Shown piece by piece: positions 50,130 through 58,651 of a stretch of DNA of 64,000 nucleotides. A program made the translations under genes and the position numbers. The notes beneath the pieces were generated by a model. That model had not been told where the DNA came from and did not search any database. It saw only the letters and a program-made list of their open reading frames with translations. Position 1 is the first letter of the stretch. Each line of letters opens with the position of its first letter. The stretch spans positions 21,469 to 85,468 of the forward strand of contig NZ_LMKV01000006.1 of NCBI RefSeq assembly GCF_001421665.1, given 5' to 3'. Origin of the DNA: Sphingobium sp. Leaf26 (GTDB lineage Bacteria > Pseudomonadota > Alphaproteobacteria > Sphingomonadales > Sphingomonadaceae).

Positions 50130-50718
50130 GCCGTCCGTCGATCCAGACCATCATATAGCCCGCCAGCACGAAGCCGGTCGCGATCAGCAGCGCATTGATC
50201 GCGACCTGCCCGATGCCCAGCTTTGTCACGTTGATGAAGGGATAGGCATAATGCCCCTCAGCCATCCCGCGCAGCAGGGCGTAGGGCAGATAGGCCGCCG
50301 GGAATATCGCCCAGATCCACGGATCGCGTCGACCCAGCCGCCCCTTGCGGGCGAAGGCGATCCACCAGAGCGGCGCCACTATCGGTGTCACCTTGTGCAG
50401 CAGCGTGTCGGCCACAAGCGCCCCGCCGCTCAGCGACAGCAGCCCGCGCAGCAGCAGGCCGTAGTCGATCCCGACCAGCAGGATCGCCAGCACCGCACCA
50501 CCCACGCGACGGGGCGACACATGCCGCCCCAGTGCGATCGGCCCGAAGGTGATGACGACTATTATGTTGGCCCAGATGGTGAAGAAGCGCAGCAGCGTCC
50601 ACAGCGTTTGGCCGACCGACCCCGTTTGCGCCAGCGTGGCGTCGAACTGGATGGCGACGCCCGTCAGCGCCGTCGACGCGACGATGGCGGCTCCGATCCG
50701 CGCGATCCCTGTCGTCAT
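50092..50718 (-). CDS. Pr6Pr-family integral membrane protein
   Basis: About 208 residues with six hydrophobic segments: 'IGAAIVASTALTGVAIQF', 'LLRFFTIWANIIVVITFGPIAL', 'VGGAVLAILLVGIDYGLLLRGLL', 'IVAPLWWIAFA', 'WIWAIFPAAYLPYALLRG' and 'IGQVAINALLIATGFVLAGYMMVWI'. 'LRFFTIWANIIVVI', 'DTLLHKVTPIVAPLWWIAF' and 'YAYPFINVTKLG' are the Pr6Pr (FAR-17a/AIG1-like) signature with conserved Thr, His and Asn. Function unknown in bacteria. The 230 bp between its start and the bestrophin-like gene hold no gene I can see. Confidence 0.85.
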   Translation of the reverse strand: MTTGIARIGAAIVASTALTGVAIQFDATLAQTGSVGQTLWTLLRFFTIWANIIVVITFGPIALGRHVSPRRVGGAVLAILLVGIDYGLLLRGLLSLSGGALVADTLLHKVTPIVAPLWWIAFARKGRLGRRDPWIWAIFPAAYLPYALLRGMAEGHYAYPFINVTKLGIGQVAINALLIATGFVLAGYMMVWIDGRLSGRPSRLRPTR

Positions 50719-50950
50719 ACCCGCGCACCCTCCCGCCCGTCATCCTCGCCTGTGGGGATCATCGTAGCAGCGACCATATCGTCCGTCACGTCGGCGGTGT
50801 CGCGCGCCACGCCTGCCTCCCGCTGGATTGTTGTTTAACGACGCGCGGCTGCGCAGGTCGCAATCGCAGCAATATTTCGTTTCGATATGGCATCAACGGA
50901 GCATTTGCGGGCCATTAGGCGTTGCGCCGGTTCATGATCAGGAGTTTTGC

Positions 50951-51835
50951 ATGATAGTCGATGCCGTTCCCAGCATGCGCCGGATCGCGTCCGAAGTGTG
51001 GAAGCCGCTGACCGCGCTGTTCGTCTGGGACTGCGCCGTGACGATCACCTATTATGTGCTGCCGTTCAGGGCGCCTTCGTTGCCGCTCACCATCTTCGGC
51101 TCGGCGCTGGCGCTGTTCCTGGGTTTCCGCTCTAACAGCAGCTATCAGCGCTGGTGGGAAGGCCGCGTGCTATGGGGCGCGATGATCAACGCCTCGCGCA
51201 GCCTGGCGCGCGCCGCCCGCAATTTCCTGCCCGATCCGCAAGCCAAGGATCTGAAGCGCGAGATCGTCAAGCGCCAGATCGCCTATGTGAACGCGCTGCG
51301 CTGCCAGTTGCGGCGCCAGCCGATCGGGGAGGATGTGACCGCTTTCCTGCGCGAGGAGGATAGGGGCAAGGCGCTGGCCCGCAGCAATCCCGCCAACGGC
51401 CTGCTCGACAGCACTGGTCGCCGTATCGACACGGCCCGGCGCGAAGGCTGGATCGACACAATCCAGCAGAGCCAGATGGAAGCCGTGCTGGTCGATATCT
51501 CCAACGCGCAGGGCGGCATGGAGCGGCTGAAGAACACGCCGCTGCCCTATCAATATCGCTTCATCCCGACCGCCTTCACCCATTTGTTCTGCATATTGCT
51601 GCCGATCGGGCTGGTCGAATCGCTGGGCTTTGCCACCCCGCTCGGGTCGACGGTGGCGGGCTTCATGTTCATGTCGGTGTTGCGGATCGGCGACGATCTG
51701 ACCGATCCCTTTGCCGACAGCGTGCATGACGTGCCGCTGACCGCCATGTGCCGCACGATCGAGATCGACCTGCTGCAATCCATCGGCGATCCGGCCCCCG
51801 AACCGGTCGCGCCGGTGCGCGGGGTGCTGTGGTGA
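50951..51835 (+). CDS. Bestrophin-family anion channel protein
   Basis: About 294 residues from ATG 50951 (AGGAG 6 bases upstream). Features: 'VWKPLTALFVWDCAVTITYYVLPFRAPSLPLTIFGSALALFLGFRSNSSYQRWWEGRVLWGAMINASRSLAR', 'KREIVKRQIAYVNALRCQLRRQ', 'PLPYQYRFIPTAFTHLFCILLPIGLVESLGFATPLGSTVAGFMFMSVLRIGDDLTDPFADSVHDVPLTAMCRTIEIDLLQ'. 'RSNSSYQRWWEGR' and 'DLTDPF' are typical of the bacterial bestrophin/UPF0187 group, pentameric ion channels of the inner membrane. It converges on the corA-like gene across a pair of hairpins. Confidence 0.92.
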   Translation: MIVDAVPSMRRIASEVWKPLTALFVWDCAVTITYYVLPFRAPSLPLTIFGSALALFLGFRSNSSYQRWWEGRVLWGAMINASRSLARAARNFLPDPQAKDLKREIVKRQIAYVNALRCQLRRQPIGEDVTAFLREEDRGKALARSNPANGLLDSTGRRIDTARREGWIDTIQQSQMEAVLVDISNAQGGMERLKNTPLPYQYRFIPTAFTHLFCILLPIGLVESLGFATPLGSTVAGFMFMSVLRIGDDLTDPFADSVHDVPLTAMCRTIEIDLLQSIGDPAPEPVAPVRGVLW

Positions 51836-51840
51836 GTAGA

Positions 51841-51884
51841 GCATTTTCGAAGCAGATGGCATCATCTGCTGGCTCGGAAAATGC
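51841..51884. repeat. Two-armed palindromic repeat
   Basis: GCATTTTC (51841-51848) pairs with GAAAATGC (51877-51884), and inside it AGCAGATG (51851-51858) pairs with CATCTGCT (51863-51870). An intergenic palindrome of the kind scattered in alphaproteobacterial genomes, just after the bestrophin-like gene. Confidence 0.75.
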
Positions 51885-51908
51885 GGAAAACAAAAGATAA
51901 TCAGAGCA

Positions 51909-51934
51909 TAATCTGATCCTGTATGATCGGATTA
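51909..51934. terminator. Hairpin that also supplies the stop codon of the corA-like gene
   Basis: TAATCTGATC (51909-51918) and GATCGGATTA (51925-51934) form a near-perfect 10-bp stem with a 6-base loop. The TTA at its right end is the minus-strand TAA stop of the CorA-like gene. Probably part of the same repeat unit as 51841-51884. Confidence 0.65.
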
Positions 51935-52840
51935 CAATGTGCCGTGCGGTCCATCCGCCAGCGGCATGCCGCCGGTGTTCATGCCGAACAGCCCCGTCAC
52001 CAGCGTCGCGGGCAGCATCAGCGCGGTGACGATGGACAGCATATAGAGATTCTGGTTGGTGCGTTGCGCCGCCTGGATGTCCACCTCGTCACGCAACAGG
52101 CGCAACTGGCCCTGCACGCCCAAAATGTCGGCGTCGATCGCCTGCAATCGCTGCGCCAGCTTCTCCACCGTGGGCAGCAGTGCCTCGGGCAGTTCCTCAT
52201 CCGCCTCCAGCCGCTGGAACACGCCGCGCATGCCGGTCAGCAGCCGGTGAATCTGGGCGAGGCGGCGACGGACGCGCAGGAGGTCGCGCGGATCGGGCGG
52301 ATGATGGCCGTCGAGAAAAGCGTCCTCGGCGCTCTGCACATCATGGCTAAGCGCGCGGGCGATCTCCGCGATATTGGCGGTGATCGCCCCGACCAGCAGG
52401 TCCAGCGCCTGCGCCGGGCCATCGACGGTCGCGCCGCCGCCGCGCTCCAGCCGGCTGCGCGCGATATCGGCCGACCGCAGCGGATGCAGCCGCGTCGTCA
52501 GCATCAATGTCGGCGTCAGCGCGATGCGCAGCGCACCGATCCGTTCGGTATCGGCGACATCGAAGTCGCGCTCGAAATCATGCAGGACGCAGCCGACGCT
52601 GTCCCCGTCCACCAGCGCGCGCTGATGCGTGTCCGGCGCCAGTAGCAACTCGCATATCTGCGGCGACAATTGATCGGACGTGGCGATCCATTGCCGGGTG
52701 CCATGATCGGCCAGGTTCAGGTGCAGCCAGCGGAACCGGCCGCCCATATCCGAATCGCAACGGGCGACGGGGCTGATGCCGCCGTCGCCCGCAAAATCCA
52801 GTCCCCAGATAAGACCAGGCCCCATGCCCTGTCCGGGCAT
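51932..52840 (-). CDS. CorA/ZntB-family divalent metal transporter, apparently lacking last helix
   Basis: About 302 residues from ATG 52840 (52825 also possible). Cytosolic domain: 'RFRWLHLNLADHGTRQWIATS', 'DGDSVGCVLHDFERDFDVADTERIGALRIALTPTLMLTTRLHPLRS', long helices 'VRRRLAQIHRLLTGMRGVFQRLEADEELPEALLPTVEKLAQRLQAIDADILGVQGQLRLLRDEVDIQAAQRTNQNLYMLSIVTALMLPATLVTGLFGMNTGG'. The pore helix and the essential GMN motif are present. The protein then stops at 'GMPLADGPHGTL', where the family normally continues through a second membrane helix of ~25 residues and a basic tail. The stop lies in a palindromic repeat, so the 3' end may have been lost to it. 48 bp downstream of the PiT gene, same strand. 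Function doubtful as read. Confidence 0.8.
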   Translation of the reverse strand: MPGQGMGPGLIWGLDFAGDGGISPVARCDSDMGGRFRWLHLNLADHGTRQWIATSDQLSPQICELLLAPDTHQRALVDGDSVGCVLHDFERDFDVADTERIGALRIALTPTLMLTTRLHPLRSADIARSRLERGGGATVDGPAQALDLLVGAITANIAEIARALSHDVQSAEDAFLDGHHPPDPRDLLRVRRRLAQIHRLLTGMRGVFQRLEADEELPEALLPTVEKLAQRLQAIDADILGVQGQLRLLRDEVDIQAAQRTNQNLYMLSIVTALMLPATLVTGLFGMNTGGMPLADGPHGTL

Positions 52841-52888
52841 GGGAAGCTGAAAAAGGGGTGTCTGTTCGCGTGTCGTATGCCGCTCCCG

Positions 52889-54505
52889 TCAGAAAATCCG
52901 GGCGAAGAGCATGTAGAGGCCGCCCGCCAGCGCGATCGACACCGGCAGCGTCAGCACCCAGGCCATCAACAGGTTGCGGATGGTGCTCATTTGCAGGCCC
53001 GACCGGTTGGCTGCCATGGTCCCCGCGACGCCGGACGACAGGACATGGGTAGTCGATACCGGCAGGCCCAGATGGTCCGCGCCGAAGATGGTGCCCATGG
53101 CGACCAGTTCGGCCGATGCACCCTGCGCATAGGTCAAATGCGACTTGCCGATCTTCTCGCCCACCGTGACGACGATCCGCTTCCAGCCGACCATGGTGCC
53201 CAGGCCCAGCGCGAAGGCGACGGCGACCTTCACCCAGGTCGGGATGAAGCGGGTGCCGGCGTCGAGCGACTTTTTGTAGGTGGCCAGCGTTTCGTTGCCG
53301 GCGGCGGACAAATGCGCGTCCTTGTCCTTGCCGAGCCGCTTGATCGCTTCGGACGCCATATACATGTCGTTGCGGATGTTGCTGACGGCGGCGGCGGGCA
53401 CGCGCGCCAGCGAGCCATATTCGCCGACCTGGCGATCGACGTCGCGGATCACCGTGGCAAGGCTGGGAATGGTGGCATCCGACAGTTTTCGATCGGCGAT
53501 GTAGCTGGTGACCGCCTTGCGCGCGGCGACGACATCGCTGCCACCGGCCGGCGCGGCGCCCAGCACGTTGGCGGCGGCGACGCTGTTCTGGTGGAATTCG
53601 ATCGTATAGCGTTCCGGCACGGCGCGGTTGAGCGCATAGGCGGTGGGCACGGTGCCGATCAGGATCAGCATGATGAGACCCATGCCTTTCTGGCCGTCAT
53701 TGGAGCCATGGGCGAAACTGACGCCGGTGCAGGTGAAGATCAGCAGCGCGCGGATCCACAGCGGCGGCGGCACGCCATCTTTCGGCTCCTGGTAAAGCTC
53801 TTCCTTGCGGATCAAGACCTTCATGGCGATGAACAGCAGGGCGGCGACGCCGAAACCGATCAGCGGCGACACCAGCAGCGCCTGGCCGATTTCCGTGGCC
53901 TTGCTCCAGTCGACACCGGCCGTGCCGCTCTTGCCGTGCATCATCGCATTGGCGACACCGACGCCGATGATCGACCCGATGAGCGTGTGCGACGAGGAGG
54001 AGGGGATGCCCAGCCACCATGTGGCGAGGTTCCACAGGATCGCCGCGATCAGCAGCGCGAACACCATGGCGAAGCCGGCGTTCGACCCGACTTGCAGGAT
54101 CAGTTCGACGGGCAGCAGCGACACGATGCCGAACGCGACCGCGCCGGTCGATAGCAGCACGCCCAGAAAGTTGAAGAAGCCCGACCAGACCACCGCGACA
54201 TTGGCGGGCATGGCGTTGGTGTAGATCACCGTCGCGACAGCATTGGCGGTGTCGTGGAATCCGTTCACGAATTCGAAGCCCAGCGCGATCAGCAGGGCGA
54301 TGAACAGCAGGATGAAGGGCAGGTAGGTGGTCGCCTGCACCCCGGCCGAACTGGCGTCGGCATAGATGCTGTAGGCGACATAGATCAGCGCGGTCGCGAT
54401 GGCGGCGCCGAAGCCGATGGTGCCGACCAGCCCCAGTCCCTTGTCAAGATCGGGGCGGACGGGGCTGCCCTCCATCGCGCCAGTTATGGCTATCGTCGCG
54501 TTCAT
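52889..54505 (-). CDS. Inorganic phosphate transporter, PiT family
   Basis: About 538 residues from ATG 54505 (GGGAGA upstream). PiT signature pairs are present in both halves: 'LGFEFVNGFHDTANAVATVIYTNAM' and 'TGVSFAHGSNDGQKGMGLIMLILIG', plus 'GIPSSSSHTLIGSIIGVGVANAMMHG' and 'LGLPVSTTHVLSSGVAGTMAANRSGLQ'. About ten or more membrane helices with a long hydrophilic insert (about 315-425) between halves, as in the larger proteobacterial PiT proteins. Low-affinity, proton-coupled uptake of metal-phosphate. Upstream of and probably co-transcribed with the CorA-like gene, a sensible metal/phosphate pairing. Confidence 0.95.
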   Translation of the reverse strand: MNATIAITGAMEGSPVRPDLDKGLGLVGTIGFGAAIATALIYVAYSIYADASSAGVQATTYLPFILLFIALLIALGFEFVNGFHDTANAVATVIYTNAMPANVAVVWSGFFNFLGVLLSTGAVAFGIVSLLPVELILQVGSNAGFAMVFALLIAAILWNLATWWLGIPSSSSHTLIGSIIGVGVANAMMHGKSGTAGVDWSKATEIGQALLVSPLIGFGVAALLFIAMKVLIRKEELYQEPKDGVPPPLWIRALLIFTCTGVSFAHGSNDGQKGMGLIMLILIGTVPTAYALNRAVPERYTIEFHQNSVAAANVLGAAPAGGSDVVAARKAVTSYIADRKLSDATIPSLATVIRDVDRQVGEYGSLARVPAAAVSNIRNDMYMASEAIKRLGKDKDAHLSAAGNETLATYKKSLDAGTRFIPTWVKVAVAFALGLGTMVGWKRIVVTVGEKIGKSHLTYAQGASAELVAMGTIFGADHLGLPVSTTHVLSSGVAGTMAANRSGLQMSTIRNLLMAWVLTLPVSIALAGGLYMLFARIF

Positions 54506-54606
54506 CCGAATCGTCTCCCGCTCGGGCAAGAATGTGGCTGAATTCTTGCTAGGCCGGGACAGTGACAGCTTGGTTGCAGCGGCAGGCGCGCGCGTTTTTT
54601 CTGAAC

Positions 54607-54641
54607 GACCGGGGCGCCATGATCGTCATGGCGCCCCGGTC
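54607..54641 (-). terminator. Strong 16-bp hairpin downstream of DAHP synthase gene
   Basis: GACCGGGGCGCCATGA (54607-54622) and TCATGGCGCCCCGGTC (54626-54641) are perfectly complementary with a 3-base loop, 9 bases beyond the gene's stop. The T run lies on the wrong side for minus-strand intrinsic termination, so it may act by pausing or as an mRNA end-stabiliser. Confidence 0.65.
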
Positions 54642-54650
54642 GATCGAACG

Positions 54651-56021
54651 TCACGCCGCGGCGCGACGTTCCTTCAGTTCCTCGTTGAGCATTTCGGCCA
54701 GCAGGAAAGCCAGTTCCAGGCTCTGCGCCGCGTTCAGACGCGGGTCGCAATGGGTGTGGTACCGGTCCGCCAGCCCCTCGTCGGTGATGGCGATGGCGCC
54801 GCCGGTGCATTCCGTCACATTCTGCCCGGTCATTTCGGCATGGATGCCGCCGCCGAAGCTGCCCTCGGCGCGGTGCACGGCGAAGAAGCCGCGCACTTCG
54901 GCCAGGATGCGGTCGAACGGCCGCGTCTTGTAGCCATTGGCCGCCTTGACGACGTTGCCGTGCATCGGGTCGCAGGACCAGATGACCGGATGGCCTTCGC
55001 GCAGCACCGCCCGCACCAGCTTGGGCAGACCAGCCTCGATCTTGTCATGGCCATAGCGGGTGATGAGCGTGATGCGCCCGGCTTCCCGCTTGGGGTTCAG
55101 CGTGTCGAGCAGGCGCAACAACCCGTCCGGCTCCAGCGAAGGGCCGCATTTCAGGCCGATCGGATTGCCGATGCCGCGCAGATATTCGACATGGGCCGAC
55201 CCCTCGAACCGGGTACGGTCGCCGATCCACAGCATGTGCGCCGACGTGTCGTACCAGTCGCCGGTCAGGCTGTCCTGACGGGTCAGCGCCTGTTCGAATG
55301 GTAGCAGGAGCGCCTCATGGCTGGTGTAGAAGCTCGTCGCGCCAAGCTGGGGCACGGTTTCCGCATCCAGGCCGCAGGCGCGCATGAAGTCGAGCGCCTG
55401 ACCGATCTGGTCCGCCATCTGTTCGAACTTCGCGGCCCATGGGCTGCGACCCATGAAATCGAGCATCCAGCCATGGACGCGATCGAGCGACGCATAGCCG
55501 CCGGTCGAGAAGGCGCGCACCAGGTTGAGCGTCGCCGCCGACTGGTTATAGGCCTGCACCATGCGCTGCGGGTTCGGTTCGCGGGCTTCAGGCGTGAAGG
55601 CGATGTCGTTGACATTGTCGCCGCGATAGCTGGGCAGTTCCACGCCACCGATCGTCTCGGTATCGGCCGAACGGGGCTTGGCGAACTGGCCGGCCATGCG
55701 GCCGACCTTCACCACCGGCAGCTTCGACGCAAAGGTAAGGACCACCGCCATCTGGAGCAGCACGCGGAACGTGTCGCGGATGTTGTTCGGATGGAACTCG
55801 GCAAAGCTTTCCGCACAGTCGCCGCCCTGCAACAGGAAAGCGTCGCCGGTCACGACCTTGGCCAGGTCCGCCTTCAGATTTCGTGCCTCGCCCGCAAAGA
55901 CGAGGGGCGGAAACTGGCCAAGCTGGGCCTCTACCGACGCCAGGGCGTCCGCATCCCGATAAAAGGGCATCTGAATGCCCTTTTGGCTCCGCCAGCTATC
56001 CGGCGTCCACTTCGCCGCCAC
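54651..56021 (-). CDS. 3-deoxy-7-phosphoheptulonate synthase, class II
   Basis: About 456 residues from GTG 56021 (AAGGAG upstream). Class II (plant-type) DAHP synthase: '[54 protein letters not shown]', '[15 protein letters not shown]', '[14 protein letters not shown]', '[10 protein letters not shown]', '[16 protein letters not shown]', '[33 protein letters not shown]', '[59 protein letters not shown]' and '[21 protein letters not shown]'. Metal-binding Cys, His, Glu and Asp are visible. First step of aromatic amino acid synthesis, condensing PEP and erythrose-4-phosphate. Stands alone as a transcription unit. Confidence 0.96.
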   Translation of the reverse strand: MAAKWTPDSWRSQKGIQMPFYRDADALASVEAQLGQFPPLVFAGEARNLKADLAKVVTGDAFLLQGGDCAESFAEFHPNNIRDTFRVLLQMAVVLTFASKLPVVKVGRMAGQFAKPRSADTETIGGVELPSYRGDNVNDIAFTPEAREPNPQRMVQAYNQSAATLNLVRAFSTGGYASLDRVHGWMLDFMGRSPWAAKFEQMADQIGQALDFMRACGLDAETVPQLGATSFYTSHEALLLPFEQALTRQDSLTGDWYDTSAHMLWIGDRTRFEGSAHVEYLRGIGNPIGLKCGPSLEPDGLLRLLDTLNPKREAGRITLITRYGHDKIEAGLPKLVRAVLREGHPVIWSCDPMHGNVVKAANGYKTRPFDRILAEVRGFFAVHRAEGSFGGGIHAEMTGQNVTECTGGAIAITDEGLADRYHTHCDPRLNAAQSLELAFLLAEMLNEELKERRAAA

Positions 56022-56150
56022 GTCGAGTCTCCTTCACACGAGATAAAATAGGGGCCGCCCCTACGCTTGTACGGGGGGCAAGGCAAGAATGTACCAGTTA
56101 GGTCATGGCCACGCGCAATGAATTGTCGCGATCAGGCTGATCGACCGGCT

Positions 56151-57395
56151 CTATTTTCGCTTCGCGGTGAAGGCGAACGTCACCGCCACCTGCGGAGCCA
56201 GTCCGTTGCTGCTGTCGCCATTGCCCACGCCAAAGGGTGCGCGGGCGATGGTGGCGCTGCCGGAGACTTTCCGGTTGGCGTCCTTGCCCGACAGGGTGAA
56301 GCGGATGCTCTGCGGCTTCGACACGCCCTTGAGCGTCAGCGTACCGCGCGCGCGATAGCTGTTCGGGCCGGTGGCTTCCGCGCCCTTGGCGGTGAAGGTC
56401 GCGGTCGGATGAGCGGCGACTCCGAAAAACTCGTCGCCCGGCAGCATGCCGTCCTTGTACGCATCGCCGACGCTGGCCGAGGCCATGTCGATCGTCACCT
56501 TGATATCGGCGCTGTCGGGATGGTCCGGGTCCATGACGATGGCGGCGGTCCATTTGGCGAAGTTGCCGCTGATCATGTCGCCATCATTGCCGACCGAAAA
56601 GCCGATGCGGCCGCCGGGTTGCACCGTCCAGGCGGGCGGCGGACCGGCGGGTTCTTCCGTAACGCCCTCGCTGGCGTTGGCGGCGGCATTGCCGGCCGGC
56701 GCGGCGACGTTGGCGGCTTGCGCGACATTGCTTTCCGCTTCGACTGCATTGTCCGCTTCCAATGCGACAGGTGCAGGTGCAGGGGCAGCGGCCTGTGGCG
56801 CGGGCAGGATCGCACGGCCGGCGAGGAAGCCGACGGCGATCAGCGCGGGCAGGCCGACCAGCAGGACCGGCGAGCGCCCCGGTATCATGCGCCAGATCAG
56901 GCCATCGCGCATCAGCACATGATGGCGCAGCGCACCCGCGACATGGAGCAGGAACAGCGCGATGCCGATCCAGGCGAGCAGGCCGTGCCCGTTTTCGGCC
57001 AGCGCGTGGCTCGCCGCCGGCAGCGGCAGATGGGGCAGGGGCAGGACGCCGAACAGCAGGGTCGGCACCTTGACCTTTGCCGTGGACACCAGCGCCCAGC
57101 CGCTCAGCGGCGCGCCGAGCATGAAGGCATAGAGGCCGACATGCACGCCCGACGCCAGCGCGCCCTGCCAGCCGCCCTCCAGCTTGGCCGGGCGCGGTTT
57201 CCAGTAACGCACCGCGATACGGGCGAGGGTCAGCGCCAGGATCAGCATCCCGACCGACTTGTGCCACTGATAGAGGACGAAGCCATGCGACCCCAGATCC
57301 TCCAGCGCCCACCCCACGGCGATCTGAAAGGCGAGCAGGGCTGCGATGGCCCAATGGAGGAAGATGGCGGCCCGGCTATAGCGTTGCATGGTCAT
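56151..57395 (-). CDS. Cytochrome b561 - YceI fusion protein
   Basis: About 414 residues from ATG 57395 (AAGGGAA upstream). Residues 1-190 are a cytochrome b561: haem-binding His in 'AAIFLHWAIAALL', 'YQWHKSVGMLILALTLARIAVRYW', 'SGVHVGLYAFMLGAPLSGW' and 'IALFLLHVAGALRHHVLM', four membrane helices, plus an anchoring helix 'VLLVGLPALIAVGFLAGRAIL'. A low-complexity Ala/Pro/Val linker (~205-255) leads to a periplasmic YceI domain: 'WTVQPGGRIGFSVGNDGDMISGNFAKWTAAIVMDPDHPDSADIKVTIDMASASVGDAYKDGMLPGDEFFGVAAHPTATFTAKG'. YceI lipocalins bind isoprenoid quinones, so the fusion may pass electrons between bound quinone and haem, for example under superoxide stress. Such fusions are known in proteobacteria. 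Confidence 0.92.
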   Translation of the reverse strand: MTMQRYSRAAIFLHWAIAALLAFQIAVGWALEDLGSHGFVLYQWHKSVGMLILALTLARIAVRYWKPRPAKLEGGWQGALASGVHVGLYAFMLGAPLSGWALVSTAKVKVPTLLFGVLPLPHLPLPAASHALAENGHGLLAWIGIALFLLHVAGALRHHVLMRDGLIWRMIPGRSPVLLVGLPALIAVGFLAGRAILPAPQAAAPAPAPVALEADNAVEAESNVAQAANVAAPAGNAAANASEGVTEEPAGPPPAWTVQPGGRIGFSVGNDGDMISGNFAKWTAAIVMDPDHPDSADIKVTIDMASASVGDAYKDGMLPGDEFFGVAAHPTATFTAKGAEATGPNSYRARGTLTLKGVSKPQSIRFTLSGKDANRKVSGSATIARAPFGVGNGDSSNGLAPQVAVTFAFTAKRK

Positions 57396-57474
57396 TTCCC
57401 TTGCGCATCGACACCGCCGGTCCGATCGACCGTTTCAGGTGATGCGCATCCCTGTTATCATATCGGTCGCGAAA

Positions 57475-57549
57475 CTAGTGGTCCGATTCTGACATTTGCA
57501 GACCCATCCCCGCCGCCAAGGGATGCAAATGTCAAAATCAATCCACTAG
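57475..57549. repeat. 75-bp imperfect palindrome, MITE-like
   Basis: The left arm (57475-57500, starting CTAGTGGTCCGATTCTGACA) and right arm (57524-57549, ending AATCCACTAG) match as inverted repeats at about 22 of 26 positions around a 23-base centre. It occupies the 322-bp gap between the b561-YceI and thioesterase genes; the rest of that gap shows nothing else. Confidence 0.7.
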
Positions 57550-57717
57550 GATGGTGACCGGACTAAGTCCATCGGTCGTGCCGGAAACGCTTCGTTGCCA
57601 CATGGCCGCCCTATGTGTCCAAAAGGCCGCACCGGCGTCACTTTTTGCGGGTATGATTGCATCACCCGCCATCCGGGCTAAGAGGCTAAGGCACGATCAT
57701 ATAAGGAATTGCAGGAC

Positions 57718-58155
57718 ATGGCCAAACCCGAATCCTGGCGTCTGAACCCGCAAGCCTATCGCTTCGTGACCAGCATCGACACGCGGTTCCAGGATCTGGA
57801 TACCATGGGCCATATCAACAATGTGGCGATTTCCGGCATTTTCGAAACCGCGCGCATCCGCTTCCATCACCATATGGGCCGCCATCCGCAGGAACAGGGC
57901 GTGCGCTGGCTGGTGGCGAACGTGAACCTGAACTTCGTCGAGGAATCGCATTTCCCCTACCCGTTCGAGGTGCATTGCGCGATCGGCCATATCGGCCGCA
58001 CGAGCTGGACGATCAGCTCGGCCGGTTTCCAGAAGGGCGTATGCGTCGCCACCTGCGACACCACGGTCGTCACCCATGGCGCCGAAGGTCGCCGGTCGAT
58101 CGACGAGACGCTGCGCGAGGCGATGGAACTGAATTTTTTGCGCCAGCCGGACTAA
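57718..58155 (+). CDS. Acyl-CoA thioesterase-like protein (hot-dog fold, YbgC/FcbC type)
   Basis: About 145 residues from ATG 57718; a TTG at 57709 is possible. 'YRFVTSIDTRFQDLDTMGHINNVAISGIFETARIRFHHHMGRH' carries the catalytic Asp of 4HBT thioesterases in the 'D.DTMGHINN' motif, followed by 'WLVANVNLNFVEESHFPYPFEVHCAIGHIGRTSWTISSAGFQKGVCVATCDTTVVTHGAEGRRS'. Forms a dimer of hot-dog domains and hydrolyses acyl-CoA; chain specificity not visible. Cytoplasmic. Converges on the DUF983 gene with 14 bp between them. Confidence 0.9.
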   Translation: MAKPESWRLNPQAYRFVTSIDTRFQDLDTMGHINNVAISGIFETARIRFHHHMGRHPQEQGVRWLVANVNLNFVEESHFPYPFEVHCAIGHIGRTSWTISSAGFQKGVCVATCDTTVVTHGAEGRRSIDETLREAMELNFLRQPD

Positions 58156-58169
58156 CAGGCTGGTCTGAT

Positions 58170-58559
58170 TCAGCGGAATCCGGCCATGCGCCGGCTCCAC
58201 TGCACCGCGATGACCGCGCCCTTGACCGGCTGGATCATCGCCACGGCCAACAGGATCGCAAGGGCAGGCCAGATCAGCGCCTGCCAACCGAGCGGAATGG
58301 CGAGCGCCGCATTCACCTCGATCATCAGCGGCACCAATATATGCCCCAGGAGCAGAATCACGATATAGGCGGGGAAATCGTCCGCCTGATGCCCGTCCAG
58401 CGTCAGCCCGCAAGTCGGGCAGGCCGGCGCAGGTTTCAGGAAGCGTGCAAACATCCGCCCTTCGCCGCAGGCCGGGCACCGGCCGCGCAGCCCATGGCCG
58501 ATGGCGGGACCGACCGGGCGGTCACCGGAACTGTCATCGCGGGGCGTGGGATCGGTCAT
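58170..58559 (-). CDS. DUF983 family zinc-ribbon membrane protein
   Basis: About 129 residues from ATG 58559. An N-terminal zinc ribbon has two Cys pairs, 'GRCPACGEGRMFARFLKPAPACPTCGLTL', then 'HQADDFPAYIVILLLGHILVPLMIEVN' and 'LIWPALAILLAVAMIQPVKGAVIAVQW', giving two membrane helices. This is the DUF983 pattern, common in alphaproteobacteria near cytochrome oxidase or lipid genes; its function is unknown. Basic C-terminus 'SRRMAGFR' on the inner side. Confidence 0.9.
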   Translation of the reverse strand: MTDPTPRDDSSGDRPVGPAIGHGLRGRCPACGEGRMFARFLKPAPACPTCGLTLDGHQADDFPAYIVILLLGHILVPLMIEVNAALAIPLGWQALIWPALAILLAVAMIQPVKGAVIAVQWSRRMAGFR

Positions 58560-58651
58560 GGCCCGTCCGCTACGGGCTTTGATGGTGCGGCGCAACGTCC
58601 CATCGCCGCCATATCGCCTTCCGCTGATCGTAAAGTCTGTTAGGAAGCGCC

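Noticed and set aside
54607..54641. Hairpin as a standard intrinsic terminator for the DAHP synthase gene
   Set aside because: The stem is perfect but the T run lies on the wrong side for the minus strand; kept only as a likely non-canonical terminator.
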